A stretch of 64,000 nucleotides of DNA from positions 6,820,001-6,884,000 of the forward strand of contig CM082577.2 of assembly GCA_040954595.2 (NCBI GenBank). The letters run 5' to 3'. Positions 25,170 to 37,107 of this stretch are shown piece by piece. This DNA is from Balanoglossus misakiensis (taxonomy: Eukaryota > Hemichordata). A program made the translations under genes and the position numbers. How positions within the stretch are numbered: position 1 is the first letter of the stretch; each line of letters starts with the position of its first letter. The notes beneath the pieces were generated by a model. That model saw only the letters and a list, made by a program, of their open reading frames with translations. It was not told where the DNA came from and did not search any database.

Positions 25170-28100
25170 TCATGACCCATTGTTTGCAGCATCTTCATAA
25201 GTACAGTATTTCTCGATCAGGTTTTTAACTAATTTCTTGTCATACTTCCGCAAGGCTTGTAGGAGCTCATTCACTGGGAGAGATCCATCCCTCTGAGTGT
25301 GCTTTCTCTTCCACATCAGCAGGCACTTTAATACAGTTTCATAAAAATCCTCCCCCCGCGTGTTACGTTCAATGTGGTCTAATTCAGCTTCTGTCAGTGC
25401 CGGGTGTGGCTTGCTCCTAAAGAACCTCTTCCAGTATCCTGATTTACATTCCGAGGAAATTTCATCAAAGAGGTCATCCGGGGACTTATCTAGTTGAAGA
25501 CAAAGGGACACATTTTGTAGTTCAATGCACCTCCACAAGAAAGTTGAAATATAAATTGGGCAATTTCCAACAAGGTTTGTAAATAGTTGGCCATGTGACC
25601 ATTGTGAAAATGATGTCACCAAAATGTATGTGGCTGTATTCACCCAAAAGCTCAGCCTTCCAAAAATGCCTCGCTTATGAAGGTTGCTCACTCAAAGACA
25701 GTCAGTCAACAAATAGTTTGAAGGGATGTTTTCAGGAATAGCAACATTGCCTGTACCGGTACACGTCTGCTGGTGTGGAGAAAGTGAATCCTGACCATTT
25801 CATCATGTCTTAGTATAGTGGAACAACAAATTCTTTGGATGGTTCATACTACATTCCACAAAATGGACCAAACTGCCAAATCAAGAGATGTGTATGTCTC
25901 TGGTTGTGTCGAGTCATACCTTTTTTCAACTTGATAGTTTTCTGCAGCAAAAGTGTCTCCATTGAAATCTGGCGCCTCAAGTTTATTGCTGGAGCCAAAT
26001 CTGTAAGAAAATACAAAATGGAGATAACAGAAGATGTAGCAATAATGCTTGTAGTATGTGCTACTAAGATCACTTTAAGTGTAGATCATTTTCCTGGATA
26101 ACTGATTATTTTTGTCAATTTCATGCCATCCTCTATTTCAAAACGAAAAGTTGCAATCATCAGGGGGCCACAGAACAATTCAAATGAAAAGACTGACACA
26201 TCTCTTCATTGGATTTTAATCATGAGGGATTATATAATGAAATGCTTGTAAATGTGTTTTAAATTAGACTTACCTTGCACTGAGTCTGAGTCAGCTGTCT
26301 TCTGGCAAGAAAGCCTTTTTAAAGCTTTTTTAGTTATTCCATATTTTCTTCTTATTTCCTTCTTTTTACAACAGCAAACTATAATTATAATAATAACAAC
26401 AACAACAACAGCAACTACACCAATTACAATGCCAACAACCTGTGCAATGGTCAATGGGTTGTCAGACTGTGTGTTTACTCTATCAGAAGATCCACTTGGT
26501 GTTGGACGTATCGTTGGAGATGGTTGGATTCTGTTCACTTGTGGGGTGCTTGAAGGAGGAGGGGTGCTGCTTTGTGAGGTGGTCGCAGGTTCTGCTGTCG
26601 GAGCATTATCACTTGTCTCCTCCTGCACGGGACTTGTGTTGGCCTCAGGGTTACTTGTTGAGGGCGTGTGGCTCTCTTCCTCGCACACAGCATCATAGGT
26701 TGAATTCCCTGGCTGGACAACGTCCCTCCCTAGAGCAGAGCAGTTTGTGTGGGGCGTGCAGAAAGGCCATTTGGAGTATGTGCCGGGAAGGCAAGCACGA
26801 CATTTGATATTTTGCCCACGCTTTCCTGTGTTTTAAAGAAAATGGAAACGTCTGTTAAAAAAAAAACAAGTACTTGGTTCCACAAGTACTGTTAGTAGTG
26901 AGAAATAAATTTCAGATTTGTATGGGCTAATGTTAAACCTACGTGTTTTTGATACATACCGCTTTCACGAATTCCCTTTCCTGGAGGACATGAAGGATAT
27001 CGGAAACACTGATCTCCATCTGCACTGGGATAAGTGCCATACTCACATCCACAGACCCTAGGTTGTATACCATTACATTCTTGCAGAACCTGGCAACAAA
27101 GATGTCAAAGTTTATCATCATCTTGGCACATGCACATTGTTTAATCCTCTCATGCTCATCCCTCCTAAGTGTTTAGTGGTCCAACTTTACCATAGAAAAC
27201 AATAGATTTGGACCAAACCATGGTGGTGGAAGGGATCAATGAGTTACTTCACAAAACTGGTCAGTTGGTTATAATCCCTGGCCACTTCAGAGGGATATTG
27301 AACATATGGTTAGATAAAAACTTGCAAACATCCCATGCGGCCTGCAACCAGACACATTTGTGACCTTGAGAAAAGCCATTAGTCTATCACTAGATCTGAC
27401 TGTATTACATTGAGAGTCCATGATGCTCTTAACCCTTTCACCACCATGGTTTGGTCCAAATTCACTGTTTCTATGGTACATTTGGATCCCTATAGAGGGA
27501 AACAGGGGCAAAAAAGGGTTAAATACATGTACAATGCGTAAAAGTTTTACAAGTGCACACACACATGTACATGCATATATAATGACTTGATTCAAACTGA
27601 TACAATTCTGCAACCATACCCCAAGCAACCTCCCCAAAACTGTGTAATAGGTCACACCAAAACAGTCTTTGAAGGACTCAAAAAGATCCAGCAATTTGAA
27701 TTGTGAGAGAGGCACAACTGAACCTGAAGACAATATACAGATACAGACATGAACTGTAGACAAGGACACTATACCCACTGTGATCCAAACTACATGTACA
27801 AGACTTTGGAATAAAGAAGTTGTTATGCCATGCTTTTGGTGTCAAGGTGCAAATATTAGATTTGGGGGAAACACCATGGAAAGACCCACACGTTAGATAG
27901 ACTGTGCGAAGGTAAACAGGTTTTCGCTCACATTAAACCACAACCAAAAAAACTCCATGAAACACGAAAAGAAACAAGTTTGGCACGAATGATCTGTGAC
28001 TTACAGAGATGGGTTCAATTCTCTGTTACACCTTGTGGCAGCCAAAGAGGGGAAGGAAAGCAAGATAGAAAAATTAATACTACTGCGACTGTCAACTGGT

Positions 28101-29427
28101 TTACAACAAGTTCCTTTTTTTAAAAAAAGAAGCTTGGATATCAAGAATACTGCTATTCTGTGAAGAACATCAGTTAGCATGCATGTGATGTTTTATTTTG
28201 TTAACCAGCCCCAAATGGGAAATCTTACAATTTTTGCTGAACTGTGTTTGACTTCCTTGGAAAAAAAGAGAATAAGACAATCTTTTTTCTTCAAGTTTGC
28301 TGTAGCTAGATTTGCATAGGTGACCGTATACTTTGCATAAGCACATGGTAGACCAGTGCAAAAAATTAGTTTCAGGATTAAAATTTGAGTCAAGGAAGTC
28401 AGCAGTCCCCTGATAAATAATACTTACAATTTGATATAAATTCGAACATGTTTCAGTACATGGCCAACATTCTTCACATGTATTGTTGTAAGGCATATAT
28501 GTATTTGGTGGGCACTTGTGGCATCTGTTTGAGTAAAAAGACAAAATATTGGCGTCAATGACACAAACATACACCACTGAATATTACTAGGTTTTATAGA
28601 ACATGTATTTGACAAAAAAAAAAACACTGACCTTGTTTGCTCATCGGCAGTACAGTGTGTTGTTCTGTAGTGTCCAGGATGACATAATTCACATTTCAAC
28701 TCATCATTTTTGTAAGTCTCTTTGGTGGGATCGGTTTTGTAACATTTTATCCCTCCATGAACTTGACACACAACAAATGCCAGCAACTGTGATAAAATAG
28801 TGAAATGTTGCTCGTTAAGGTAACTTTAAGAGATTGGCAGGAAAACAGTGTTCAATCGAAAACAAATATGATCAATTCATGTCAATGCAATTTCCCCAGA
28901 ATCGACTTAGAAACAGTATTTAACTTGAAATGGGCATGCTTTTACATATTTTTCCATGGGCATTGAAAATTCAATGCCACACTATGCGACGATCACTCAT
29001 GTGTCGTACGGCCATGATTGAAAAATTACTGTGTATTTCACCCACAGTTAATTTTATTACTTCCGATCACTATTTGACCGGCCGACCATAAAAATTCCAA
29101 GTTGCCTGACTACACCATAGTACACTGACTTATAGCTTGATTTAACCCCTGTAAATAAGGTTGACAAGCTATCGCAATCAGTGTGATTCAAACACCTGTG
29201 TTTTGTAGTGTCACCTTGCACTAAAAAGGGCCAGTGACGTATTTCGCGATGCCGAGTAATGATTTACACAGCTGCAGTAAACTATGAGTAAACCAATCAC
29301 CAGTGGCATTTAAAGTACTTCTTACCAGGAAAAGTGTTACTGTTACTGGCGCTGCGGAATTCGCGCTTTTCCAGATCAACATACCACCTGTTGTTACACA
29401 GCCAATGATAGGTGACAATCCATTCAA
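25170..29427 (-). CDS. Death-domain TNF receptor superfamily member (7 exons)
   Basis: Minus-strand exons in order: 29427-29326, 28786-28632, 28524-28428, 27089-26960, 26825-26274, 26000-25920, 25489-25170. All junctions keep frame and give 478 residues. Signal peptide: hydrophobic TVTLFLLLAFVVC; translation may start at 29427 or, giving a neater signal, at the ATG at 29382. The ectodomain has about four cysteine-rich repeats (CELCHPGHY, CHKCPPNTYMPYNNTC, CEYGTYPSADGDQC, CRACLPGTYSKWPFC). A Ser/Thr/Pro-rich stalk follows, then a single transmembrane helix of Val/Ile repeats ending in CCCKKK. The last exon encodes a death domain (PDDLFDEISSE, YWKRFF, LTEAELDHIER, LLMWKRKH, NELLQALRKY). Such receptors bind TNF- or neurotrophin-like ligands and signal death or NF-kB through death-domain adaptors. 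The layout resembles p75NTR, but orthology cannot be assigned by eye. Confidence 0.88.
26380..26420 (-). repeat. Trinucleotide repeat encoding the TNF receptor transmembrane helix
   Basis: On the coding strand the helix is written largely as GTT codons followed by ATT/ATA codons, giving VVVVV then IIIII. On the plus strand this is seen as AATAATAACAACAACAACAACA-type sequence. It is an in-frame microsatellite inside the membrane segment. Confidence 0.7.
27141..27238 (-). mobile_element. MITE-like element, copy 2, inverted
   Basis: Reverse complement matches the copies at 15221 and 27429 (CCACCACCATGGTTTGGTCC, TTTCTATGGTAAAGTTGGAC). It lies in an intron of the TNF receptor gene, about 190 bases from copy 3 and in the opposite orientation. 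The termini are degraded. Confidence 0.6.
27429..27522 (+). mobile_element. MITE-like element, copy 3, intact 94 bp
   Basis: Begins TTAACCCTTT and ends AAAGGGTTAA, so it has 10-bp perfect terminal inverted repeats. The core shares CCACCATGGTTTGGTCCAAA and TTTCTATGGTA with the other two copies. TTAA ends suggest a piggyBac-type or other TTAA-targeting family, but because TTAA is palindromic, target duplication and terminus cannot be separated by eye. Intronic in the TNF receptor gene. Confidence 0.65.
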
Positions 29428-29536
29428 ACGTTGCGAGGAAATAGGGTTGTAATCGACATCACCGGTGAAATCGTATAGTCTAATGTCACCATAAACTTAA
29501 ATTCCGGGAAAACCCCGCCGTGGCGCAGACGCATAC

Positions 29537-29830
29537 TTGCTGAACTGTGATTGGCTAAAAGACTTTGACCCCACATGGCAGGTGAATGATTTTAGCAGTA
29601 ATAGCAAACTGTAAACAGTTAAGTTCACAGCTATCCCGAGACTAACTATATACACAGTCGACTATTGTTACGATTTTTGGGGGGGGTAAAGTATGTAATT
29701 CCACATTGAATAACATTTTGTGTCAATCGACAATTCAATCGCCAGCCAATTAAATCACGCATAACTAAAAAGCATTAGTCCCGCCCAATGCGTCCCAAAA
29801 CGCTACTGTTCATTAGTTAATACTTCCAGT
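29537..29830. repeat. Duplicated CCAAT-box segment, copy 1
   Basis: Shares with 30009-30290 an ordered series of blocks: CTGAAC..TGATTGGCTAAA, TGGCAGGTG, GCCAAT.AAATCA, and CCAAAACGC.AC.GTTCATT. It lies 110-400 bases upstream of the TNF receptor ATG, so it probably belongs to that promoter. Confidence 0.6.
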
Positions 29831-30008
29831 CAACAGAGTTCCGTCACCCAAGGTCATTTCCACAGTTAAGTTGGTTACATCGTGATTTAATACAAAAAAC
29901 TGGGAAAATGTAAATCTGAATATGTGCGCGACGATTGCTAGTAAAGGCAATGGAAGGACTGACCCGAGGAAAGGTAACAACTGTCATTATACATGCCATT
30001 GGATTCCA

Positions 30009-30290
30009 GAAATATTCTGAACGCTGATTGGCTAAAGTGGTTTGGTCTCCCGTGGCAGGTGGGCAAGTTTGTCCGGAATGGCTAATTGTAAGCCGTTTAC
30101 ATTTCTCTCGCTTGATAGACCAATCAAAGACAGAGCCCACCATTCTTGCGACATTTCAGTCGATGCTCATACAATCTCCAAAACAGTCATATTTTGGGTC
30201 TCTGGCGACACAACCTCTAGCCAATCAAATCAAGCAGATCTTCCCACCTAACCTTCCAAAACGCGACCGTTCATTGGTTTGTTCCTAGGG
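30009..30290. repeat. Duplicated CCAAT-box segment, copy 2
   Basis: Diverged direct duplicate of 29537-29830, offset about 470 bases. Each copy carries a reverse CCAAT box (GATTGGCTAA) near its left end and a forward one (AGCCAAT followed by AAATCA) near its right end. This copy has additional ones (GACCAATCA, TTCATTGG). Confidence 0.6.
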
Positions 30291-31040
30291 CCAAAGTTGA
30301 GGTGGTCACGTGCGTACGCTTGGATAGTTCATGCATTCCAGAAGAGGGGGGCGTGCGTGGCGCGGCGTTTAAATGGCCAAATAATACCCTGTGGAGGTCG
30401 TGGGCCAAAATATGAAACAAATGAATAGATTTGATGAAAATTGACTTCTATCTAGTTTGTTGAAAATGGTTAGTCTGATCAATTTTATATGAAACGTAAA
30501 TCCAATTTTGTTGATCAGGCTTGACCAACCATTTTACTGCGGGTCGTATCAAAATCAACCACAGTCGCACCACGCATTCATTTAGTCACGTATACACTTG
30601 TATTAGAATAAAGTCTGGGTTCTAAATGTAGGCCAGTCATTATATACGTACGATGACTAGCAATAAGACCAATCAGGGTTACGCATTTCAAGCATTTTAA
30701 TACATAGATTGAAAAATATATACAAACAATAAATAATATATAAGTTCAAAAGTTAAACACTCCATGGGGATAACAATTCAAGTCGAAGAGAGGGCATACA
30801 TATCATACGAGATGGCTTTGAAATCAAAGTATACACACGAATGGATCAACGCATGACGCAGACAAAACCCTTAAATTATTAACTATAAAATCGAGTATAT
30901 ACATGTAATAATACGACTGGGCAAAGTTGGAAAACTTGGACATTCGTGGTGACGTGGTCAGGTGTCAACTTCTGCTGCGTTGTGCCATGACTGTGGATAG
31001 TACAGGGACGTCACTCTGTGTTGACGGGAACTTCGGTTAA
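30291..31040. other. Intergenic / bHLH 3' flank, no gene seen
   Basis: Mixed sequence with an E-box-like GTCACGTGCGTACG near 30305 and AT-rich stretches. The part next to 31040 is probably the 3' UTR of the bHLH gene. No open frame of note. Confidence 0.5.
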
Positions 31041-32142
31041 TCACTGGCAATAACGGCCGTTACCTAAAAGGAAAAAAAAAAACAGAAAATAATAAATATT
31101 AAAGGCTAACATTTGTACCGGCAACGAACAAGATTGATGCGAATGTGTGATTTTTCATGCGACATACGAATCGAAGCAAAGACGAGTGAAAGTGCATCGC
31201 GCCTGTGAGAAAAAATAGGAATCACTTACCAAGGGAAGTGTCTTGGTACCAGCACTGTGGTTGTTGGGACCACGGATGTTGCAGAGGTTGGTGTGACAAC
31301 GGGTACTGGGCGTGGGGATAGTCAGCTTGGTGGTGGTGGAGGTCTCCACGTCCGTAGCTGGGTTGAAACCTGGACGGCCTGGCGTGACGATACATCTGGT
31401 CAGAACAGTACTGAGTCTGCATCGATGGGTACGGCTGCGTTGACGAGATGCGTGGCCGCTTCACTGAAGGCTTCTTGCAGGCGGTGGTGGGCGTCGCCGG
31501 CATCGGCTTGGAGACTTGAGAACAGGTGGCCGGCTGCTGCTGCAGATGTTGGGAACGAGACACCACGCCACACTTCTCCTGAAGATGCTTGGCGAACTTT
31601 CGATGAAGGCGACGATCGCACTGGACCGCGTCGGTCTCGAGGATGCTGGTGAGGTAACCGACGTACTCGATGGCTGACAGAAGCGTCTGCATCTTGGAGA
31701 GTCTTCTACTGGCGAGTGAGCAAGCTGCGGGCAAAGTGTCTCTCAGAGTCTCGAAACCAGCGGCGATTTTGCGAGTGCGATCGCGCTCCTTGCTGGCGGC
31801 CGATTCTCTGTCGACGACACCGGGAGATGGACGGGTCTTCTCCGTTTGTACACCGATACAGGCACGCGACTCGGTAACCTCATCTTCGTCAGACTGCCGG
31901 TGTGATGAGGCTGTATCTTCATCGATCACCAGCTGCCCGCATCCAGTGTCGTACAGGTTCAGATCTTCAGTTCCGTTGCCAAGGAGGGGTTCGTCGTGGT
32001 TGCCGCCAGCGACTACCGACTTGACATGTCTCGGCAGTGACAAGTCAAGTGGCGAACTACACGTTTCAGGGTACATGGTCTCTTCGACACCAGCACCCCT
32101 GCCGCCGTCGTACAGGGTACACTCTGGAACTCGTCGGGCCAT
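31041..32142 (-). CDS. Divergent group A bHLH transcription factor, achaete-scute-like
   Basis: The ATG at 32142 opens a long exon to 31230, followed by a short last exon at 31063-31041. The open frame would stop just inside a perfect donor (CTTG, then GTAAGTGA). The acceptor TTTTAG before 31063 gives an ending LGNGRYCQ instead of LGK. The bHLH is near mid-protein: basic region KERDRTRKIAAGF, helix 1 FETLRDTLPAA, loop CSLASRR, helix 2 LSKMQTLLSAIEYVGYLTSIL. ERxR in the basic region and LSKxxTLxxAIEY in helix 2 fit group A proneural-type factors that bind E-boxes, with achaete-scute the nearest by eye. The C-terminal part is rich in Gln, His, Pro and Tyr (low-complexity, activation-domain-like). 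No Orange domain or WRPW ending, so not Hes. A TATA box lies about 96 bases upstream of the ATG. Confidence 0.8.
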
Positions 32143-32237
32143 GCTGAAATTCACTTGGAGCAGATAACGCACGTTTGGAGAGAGGTGTTCTCGGAATGAG
32201 ATGTGGTAATACACTGATCTGAAGTGGGGAAGACGCG

Positions 32238-32244
32238 CTTTATA
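32238..32244 (-). promoter_or_regulatory. TATA box of the bHLH gene
   Basis: TATAAAG on the minus strand, about 96 bases before the ATG at 32142. This predicts a start site near 32210 and a 5' UTR of about 70 bases. Spacing and match are canonical. Confidence 0.55.
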
Positions 32245-32282
32245 AGTGCTACCACAGCGGCGCACAGCCTTTTGTCGGTGGT

Positions 32283-34127
32283 GTAATCAAAGAAACCGAA
32301 AAGACTGATCAAAGGAAGTGAATCCGATAATCACGAACAATGAAACAATTAACATCATTTGCATAATTGATGACAGATAGTTTTCCTCAACCAACATAGA
32401 AACTGTTCTCTTGCACCAAGTTTCCAGCTTCGATTAAAACTACGATGAAATTTTGGCCTTAAATGTGTAACTTACGAAACCCATATTGTCAAAATTTCAG
32501 AACGTTTTAAAATGACAAGCACCCCCTTATAAAATAGTTGCCCTCATTTCCCTTCAAATTTCGTCTAATCATTCTGTCACAACTAGCTCACATTTCGACT
32601 TTTCTTGTAAGATATTGGTAGTTTTTTAAACTAAACTGCGCTTATAAATTCGACCCATAGGTATATTACTATGTTTTTGTTTCCGAGCTACCGGAAAGTT
32701 GTATACCTTTGGAGATTTTACACATTTGCTTCTGTACATCTACCCGCGTTAAAGCGTATGATACTAGTAGTTCGACGATACCTCGACACACGCGAGGTGT
32801 GTATACTTGTAGCTGAAACTTTCACTTTTTATTGATGTCGAATGAATTCAGTAGTGTGCACTCCATGCATGCATGGACTTACAACGAATCCTCAACACCA
32901 ACCGAAAATTGGGCGGTGAGCGTCTATCGTTGAGTAGAACAAAAATGACGGCGCCGTGCAGAGCAAACCACCTGTAAATTACATCATAAGTTGCAGCACC
33001 GCTCCGTAAAATGTTTTAACAGTTTGTCTATTGTCACAAGAACAAAAGACACCGACAAATTAACTTGGTATGTTCAGACGGCTGTGATAACTGGAAAAGG
33101 TGTCAACGCCTTCACTACGTGAATACCGATTCGAAAGCCGGGGAGGACCCTTCCATTGTCATCAAAGTTGTTCCGAACGTTTTTTCGGCAAACTAATTCA
33201 GAGGACGACCGACCGACCATTCTCTGTTGATGACAACGCATTGCGTACACACAAGGTGTCTGTTTTTTGCTAACTGTTTAAGTACAACGAATAAGTTGTT
33301 CAAAACGAAATTACAGTTTTATGGCCCATGTTCGTTTGATTAAAATAATCAGAAAACTCAACTTGACGTCTCTAAATCTGTCATGACCACTACGTTTTGG
33401 AGAGTTCGCGTTGTTGCTTGCCTGTGACTGGGCCTGTCAGATGCGCATCGTTTTCTAGAGTTCAATGAAGTTAATGATTTACTAAAGTCCCGACCAACAG
33501 AAAAACATGGCTGACTGCGTTTACAGATGAGGTCAAATACGTTCCGTGCAAGATTCACAGTCATGAGTGTTTGTCGTTTCGCCCTAATTTGCCGGTGGAT
33601 CGTCCGACGTCACCCGGAATAACCGCTGGTGTTTGTCGATTAGCCGGTCTCCAAGACATGGAAAGGTACGCAGTTCTTTATTGTCCATTTCAGTACATTT
33701 CATCGCAACTGCCAATCTGCTGAACCACGCTCGCATGCAAGCATGAACAGCATGTACTAATGACGTGCGACACAGCATGGTGCTTATATTATGTCCACGA
33801 TGTGGCACGTACTCTACACATGTACCTCCAGGTACATGTATATTTTCTACGTTTGATAGAGGAGAGGAATACGCACGTCCGAGTCACTGCAAACTATTCA
33901 AGCTGTATCTACAGTAGTGCATCTGTCAAATAGTTCTCTGTGGATAATTGTAAAAAATGTAAACAGAGTACAAGTACATCACATGTACGTGTACATTTAC
34001 AGCACACCAACTGAATTTGTCATTTACGTTTTCACTAAGAACAACAAATACGCATTTCATTCGTATACAACTGTCCTCAACAGTTTCAAGTATACAATAT
34101 TATGTTTCATCCTATTAATTATGCAAG
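32283..34127. other. Intergenic region between divergent bHLH and methyltransferase B genes
   Basis: No coding exon recognised. It should contain the upstream regulatory DNA of the minus-strand bHLH gene and the promoter of the plus-strand methyltransferase B gene. Two close ACATGTAC-type palindromes sit at about 33815-33840. Confidence 0.5.
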
Positions 34128-37107
34128 ATGAGGCCTATCAGAAGTTGGAAGCACACTCTGCTCGTGCTCATATCGGTCATTTTCGGGTTCATGCTCGGCA
34201 AGTTCTCGGACAAGATCACGTACAGCCCCCTCGTTCTCCAAGAAATCGACATCAACTCGAACCACCTGTGCGCCTGCCAATGCAACGGAAATGACGCAAG
34301 ACTGTTGGACTCACGATCGAAACCGACGGGTCCCCCTGTTCAGGGAAGACATCGAGTCGGTGTCGAGAAAGGTAAAATTGAATCTCCATTTGCTGCAACT
34401 TCGGGCAACTTTAATCTTTTCGTTCCGTTTATCAACTGCAGTTATTTTGTTCAGATTCTTTATAGTTTTGAAATTCCCAGTATTGAGTGGGAATTCTATG
34501 CATGTGCAGGTTATGTTCAACAGTGACAAGCAGGGATAACGCCATTAACGGGTACAAGGAGTACATGTAGACCAAAAGACATTGACCGATACATAAAAAA
34601 AACCGAAAGAAACGCCTACAGTGACTGTTTTACGACTAAATCTATGTCGACGCAGTGATGACTGCAACATGCCCCGTGTCTTCAAATTGTTTGAAAACAA
34701 ACAAATTAACGTTTTGTCTTTTCAAAACAAACATTCGTCTCCTTCACTTTGATTTCAAGGCAAAGTTTCCAGAAATCCTCGCAAGTTTTTCATCGACTGC
34801 GGTGGTAACGTTGCTTCGTCCGTGGTTTTATTCCGAGAGACCTACCCTGGAGCTGCGGACTACCACATCCATTCATTCGAGTTGGATGACCGACTTTGCC
34901 CGTATTTCGCTCCCTACGAGAATCACACCCTTCACTGCCCGACTGCTGTTTCAAACTCTTCAGGTAAGGTTGGACTGGAAATTCTGTGGATTGGTCGCCA
35001 GGCCCTCCTCTCCCAATTCTCGCTAACGGGAATAGTGTTTTTGGTACCTTGGTTGGTGATAAAAACGTCATCATGATGTGGTCGACAATTTCACGATCAT
35101 GGTGAATTTCAGCCAACGGAAGATTTTTTTCTCCCTAGGCCTGGTGATAGCTGCGACATTGCCCATTATTTTTTTTACACCTTAGGTGTATGTACACTAA
35201 AAGAATAATTTGAGATACATGCAGAACCCGGTATCGTCTGGTCAAGTGTATATTTTACTACTTACAGCTAGACTTTTGTAATAACACTTATTACAAATTG
35301 ATTGTGGTTTTCTATTATTTTTCTCGTATTTGCATCTCAGGGGAGATAACGGCTTACGCCGAAGCCGCCTGGTTTCCCGGGAAATCCGTCGGCGGCGAAG
35401 ACAAACAATGGGGCGGCGGGTCTCTGTTCGTCTCCAGGAACGAAAGTCTCGGAAAAGATGGCGGCGAAAGAATGCTGACGTATCGCAAGAAAGTGCCAGC
35501 GATCGACCTGTCCTCCTGGCTCCGAGACAATGTCAAACAAGAGGACTATGTTATTTTGAAACTGGACGTAGAGGGTGCCGAGTACGGGATCCTTCGGAAG
35601 ATGCTGACAGAGGAGACCATCGAACTTGTCGATAAGTAAATATCTGCTTAGCTAAATAAGTGAATGTCGAGGCTTCCGGTAATTCATCATTGGAGTATGA
35701 AAATTTTTCCAGTTTAATATATATCAGATATTCTTGTAATATCCGATAAATGTTTTTGCCTGCTTAAATTTTCACGATATTGTTTATCAAACATCTCAAA
35801 AGAAAATATCACGAATTAAGATATGTGTATTGAATTATGTAATTCCCATCTCCACGATAGATTATATGGCGAATACCACAGCGACCAACCGACAGGAGCA
35901 GATGACAAGGAAAAGGCGCAAATTAAAGCTGACCTGAAGGTCAAAAAACGAACGATGCTCCGATGGATTGGCGAGAGGAAAACCTACCACGATTTTGAAT
36001 TTCTCCATCCGACGAAGGTAAGATCTTGCTGAGTCTATGGCAGTAATATGTCCCTCCAATAAGGTATAATTAAAATGAATACTTATTTTTCACATGACAA
36101 CTAAGGTTTGAAAAACTGCGTATCACATGTTTCCCCCATTTTCTCGCAGGTTCTGGAAAGGAGCAAAGCACCGAACGCCGCTGGTGTCGTCATCAGTAAG
36201 TGCGGCATGACAAGAAACGACCGCCACCAAGTTGCCATGGTAATCGAAGTAGGCATGAACCGGAAGCCTGCTGTATGGCTCATCGAGACGATCCGCGCTT
36301 ACAAAAAGAAGTTCCCCTGTACTCTGTTCGTCTACGGGGATTTCGCCCAGCAGAACCCCGGGCTGGTCCGCGATTGGTCAGCCGATTTCGACATCGGGGT
36401 CAGGGGTAGCAGCCCACAACTGGAGCATGTGTGGGAAAATTTGAATTACTACTACACCCGGATGTCGATGATGGGAGGTGTCATGCGACTGAACGAGGTC
36501 GGGTTCGAGCCGCTTTTTATACTGCCACAGAAGTACAGTAACCACACCGTTAGGATTGCGCAAAAGCATGGCTACTGGGTTGTTGACCCGAATGCCGCGT
36601 TTCCACCAAGAACAGGTGCGTACTATAAGCGTACAAAGAACATCCATGAGGTAATACAAGCCAAGCTTCGTGTGACAGTACAAAATGTGCCGACTTTAAC
36701 AAAAATCGCCATTCAAGAGCCGTGTTGCACTTTTGGTAATGTGTTTGTCCCGAGTCACGCGAGAATGTCCTGCCTAGCTACGCGAGATCTCGCAGGGTCT
36801 CGTGGACTTCGGAAAATGGTCTATTACAAAACGTGAATTTCAGCAGGACAAACCCCACATCATGATACTTTATTTTTAATCAACAGGTGAAAGATTTACA
36901 GAAGAAAATTACTTCAAGCATCGCGACGTCGAAAGAGTGCCAAAAGCTCTCCGAGCGATTTCTGATGTGTTGACACGTGATCAGGGAGGCATTATCAGTT
37001 TGGACGCAGACCTTTTCGACAGTTACATGATATCCGTGTTTCTACTGGATTACCTCTTTGAACATTCGGGATTTCAGTTTGTTGAGTTAAAACAGTGCTA
37101 TGACTAG
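34128..37107 (+). CDS. Type II membrane FkbM-like methyltransferase with NodB-like C-terminal half, paralogue B
   Basis: Six exons: 34128-34371, 34760-34963, 35341-35635, 35861-36017, 36150-36615, 36887-37107, giving 528 residues. Exons 4, 5 and 6 have exactly the lengths of paralogue A (157, 466, 221 nt) and every junction has the same phase, so the two arose by duplication. Signal anchor LLVLISVIFGFMLGKF near the N-terminus, then a CACQC-type cysteine cluster. Methyltransferase motifs: FFIDCGGNVASS, HSFELDDRLCPYF, YVILKLDVEGAEYGILRKM. The NodB-like half contains AMVIEVGMNRKPAVWLIETI, CTLFVYGDFAQQNPGLV, FDIGVRGSS and a final DYLFEHSGFQFVELKQCYD. The usual deacetylase Asp and His ligands are absent. 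Exon 1 is longer than in A and poorly conserved after the anchor. The TNF receptor and bHLH genes separate the two copies. Confidence 0.8.

Noticed and set aside
27287-27778. 163-codon minus-strand frame in a TNF receptor intron
   Set aside because: Includes a MITE copy and has no family signature; surrounding exon phases already close without it.
34291-34539. Alternative frame in exon 1 of methyltransferase B
   Set aside because: The frame from 34128 carries the signal anchor and gives the same phase 1 exit as paralogue A.
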